The translations under genes and the position numbers were made by a program. Shown in pieces: positions 62,947 to 64,000 of a DNA stretch of 64,000 bases. Under the pieces are notes generated by a model, which worked only from the letters and a program-made list of their open reading frames with translations, searched no databases and was not told where the DNA came from. This stretch comes from Paralvinella palmiformis (lineage: Eukaryota > Annelida > Polychaeta > Terebellida > Alvinellidae). The DNA is taken from NCBI GenBank assembly GCA_025642065.1, contig JAODUP010000451.1, positions 1-64,000 on the forward strand, read 5' to 3'. Every line of letters starts with the position of its first letter. Position 1 is the stretch's first letter.

Positions 62947-64000
62947 GTAAGCGAATATGAATTGTTTCTGTAGACAGATATTAGTGTCCAGATTAAATAT
63001 ATCATCTGGGGTGGTGCAGTGAATGTTTGTAAGGAGCATTATAACATAGAACTAGTTGAAACGAGGTTAGTGGTGTTAGCTTTAGCAATGCAACTGTCAA
63101 ACCTGTAAAGGTGCTATGATTCAATCAACTTTTAAACTTGATACTGATAGATTGTCCTGGTTTACAAATATGTCGATGAATTATGTTTACTAAACACTAA
63201 ATGGAATCCATAATTATTCGCCTAGAGGGTAAAAATAAACTACTTGTAATTTGAGTGGCCATATTATGAATATCAACATTCCATTGTGTCAGTAAGCTTT
63301 CCACTAATTTGGTGCATTATTTTGTAAGTCTGGCGACCATTAAAGTTTAAGGGCATTCCAAAGTGCACTATGCTGCAAGCTTTCTTGTTCTCAGTTCGAA
63401 ATGCTGCTTATCCTTGTGTTTGGGGGATTTGTTTCCATTGATCATATGTCCCAGGTGTGATCAGCACTGAGGCTAAACAATTCAACCCAACCATAAAGCT
63501 TCTATGTAAATCATGTATTCATCTACTAGTCAGTGATATTTAAAATGGAGCAAAACATTTGGCTCATTTGCTAAACATTAAACGGGCGAATCCCTAGCCA
63601 GATACTAGTGAGCAAGATTTTGTCTGAAATAATGCTAATTTATTAAGTTGTACAAATAATAATATAATTTTGGAAGTCCACCAACTAAGTTAAACCTATT
63701 TCCAATGGGTCATTACGTTATTCCACCATTGATCAGTGACTTCTGAAGAGTGAGAGCAAATTTTTTTCTCTAGCTAGATCTTAAGTAAACTTGCATAGAG
63801 TTCATAATAATGCTAGTGGGTTGATATTAAAATGACACTCAGTGGGTCATGTAATCATAATTTAGGAACAAAGTCAGAGCTTTTCAATGATGGTACACTC
63901 AAAATGCTGCCACTGCCCAAGATTCAAAGCAAGCAGACAAAAGTCATTGTGTTTTTGATCTTTTATGAGTAAACAATACAAGAAATAGCATAAATTTAAG
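62947..64000. other. start of NUP98 intron 29, no exon seen
   Basis: AT-rich sequence after the donor of exon 29 with stops in all plus frames at short intervals. The next conserved Nup96 block was not found, so the intron runs off the window. Confidence 0.5.

Overview
This window looks like nuclear DNA of an invertebrate animal. It is AT-rich and split by long introns. It carries many dinucleotide microsatellites, tRNA-derived SINEs, LINE 3' ends, a Ty3/gypsy relic and numerous hAT relics. The style (tRNA-SINEs, PAN/apple-like secreted proteins, hAT richness) fits a lophotrochozoan, perhaps a mollusc, but no single character proves this.

Two protein-coding genes of the host can be built. 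(1) On the minus strand, 7296-13039, is a small secreted protein made of three PAN/apple-like cysteine-rich modules. The exons are a signal peptide, three modules and a 26-nt terminal exon, all joined by phase-1 introns. (2) On the plus strand, from 41211 to beyond the right edge, is the NUP98-NUP96 precursor of the nuclear pore complex. I could place 29 exons (1339 codons, reading frame unbroken across all junctions). They cover the FG/GLFG repeats, the GLEBS (RAE1-binding) motif, the autoproteolytic domain with its His-Phe-Ser cleavage site (F880/S881 in this model) and about the first two thirds of Nup96. The end of Nup96 lies outside the window.

The rest is transposon-rich DNA. 1-7 kb holds SINE pieces, short duplications and microsatellites. 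7.8-12.9 kb is the introns of the PAN gene plus a hAT-like element, a SINE, a LINE end and a pogo/CENP-B-type HTH relic. 13-20.4 kb holds a short hAT-derived element, a decayed LINE and another hAT. 20.7-26.7 kb is an old direct tandem duplication (about 3.2 and 2.6 kb) whose two halves differ by SINE and hAT insertions. 26.9-28.2 kb is a broken hAT transposase and 28.7-30.8 kb a broken Ty3/gypsy pol. 32-35 kb holds very long microsatellites with a 103-bp Tc1/mariner-like MITE inside them. 35.2-41.2 kb shows no gene.

I see no unknown gene cassette, CRISPR array or operon. The most unusual signals are: (a) two independent 51-55 bp retroposed copies of only the 3' end of a SINE, both starting at the same point and each with a perfect 12-13 bp target-site duplication; (b) hAT insertions lying 24 and 66 bp downstream of two NUP98 splice donors; (c) a GC-AG intron that splits the GLEBS motif. 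Everything here was read by eye, without alignment software.
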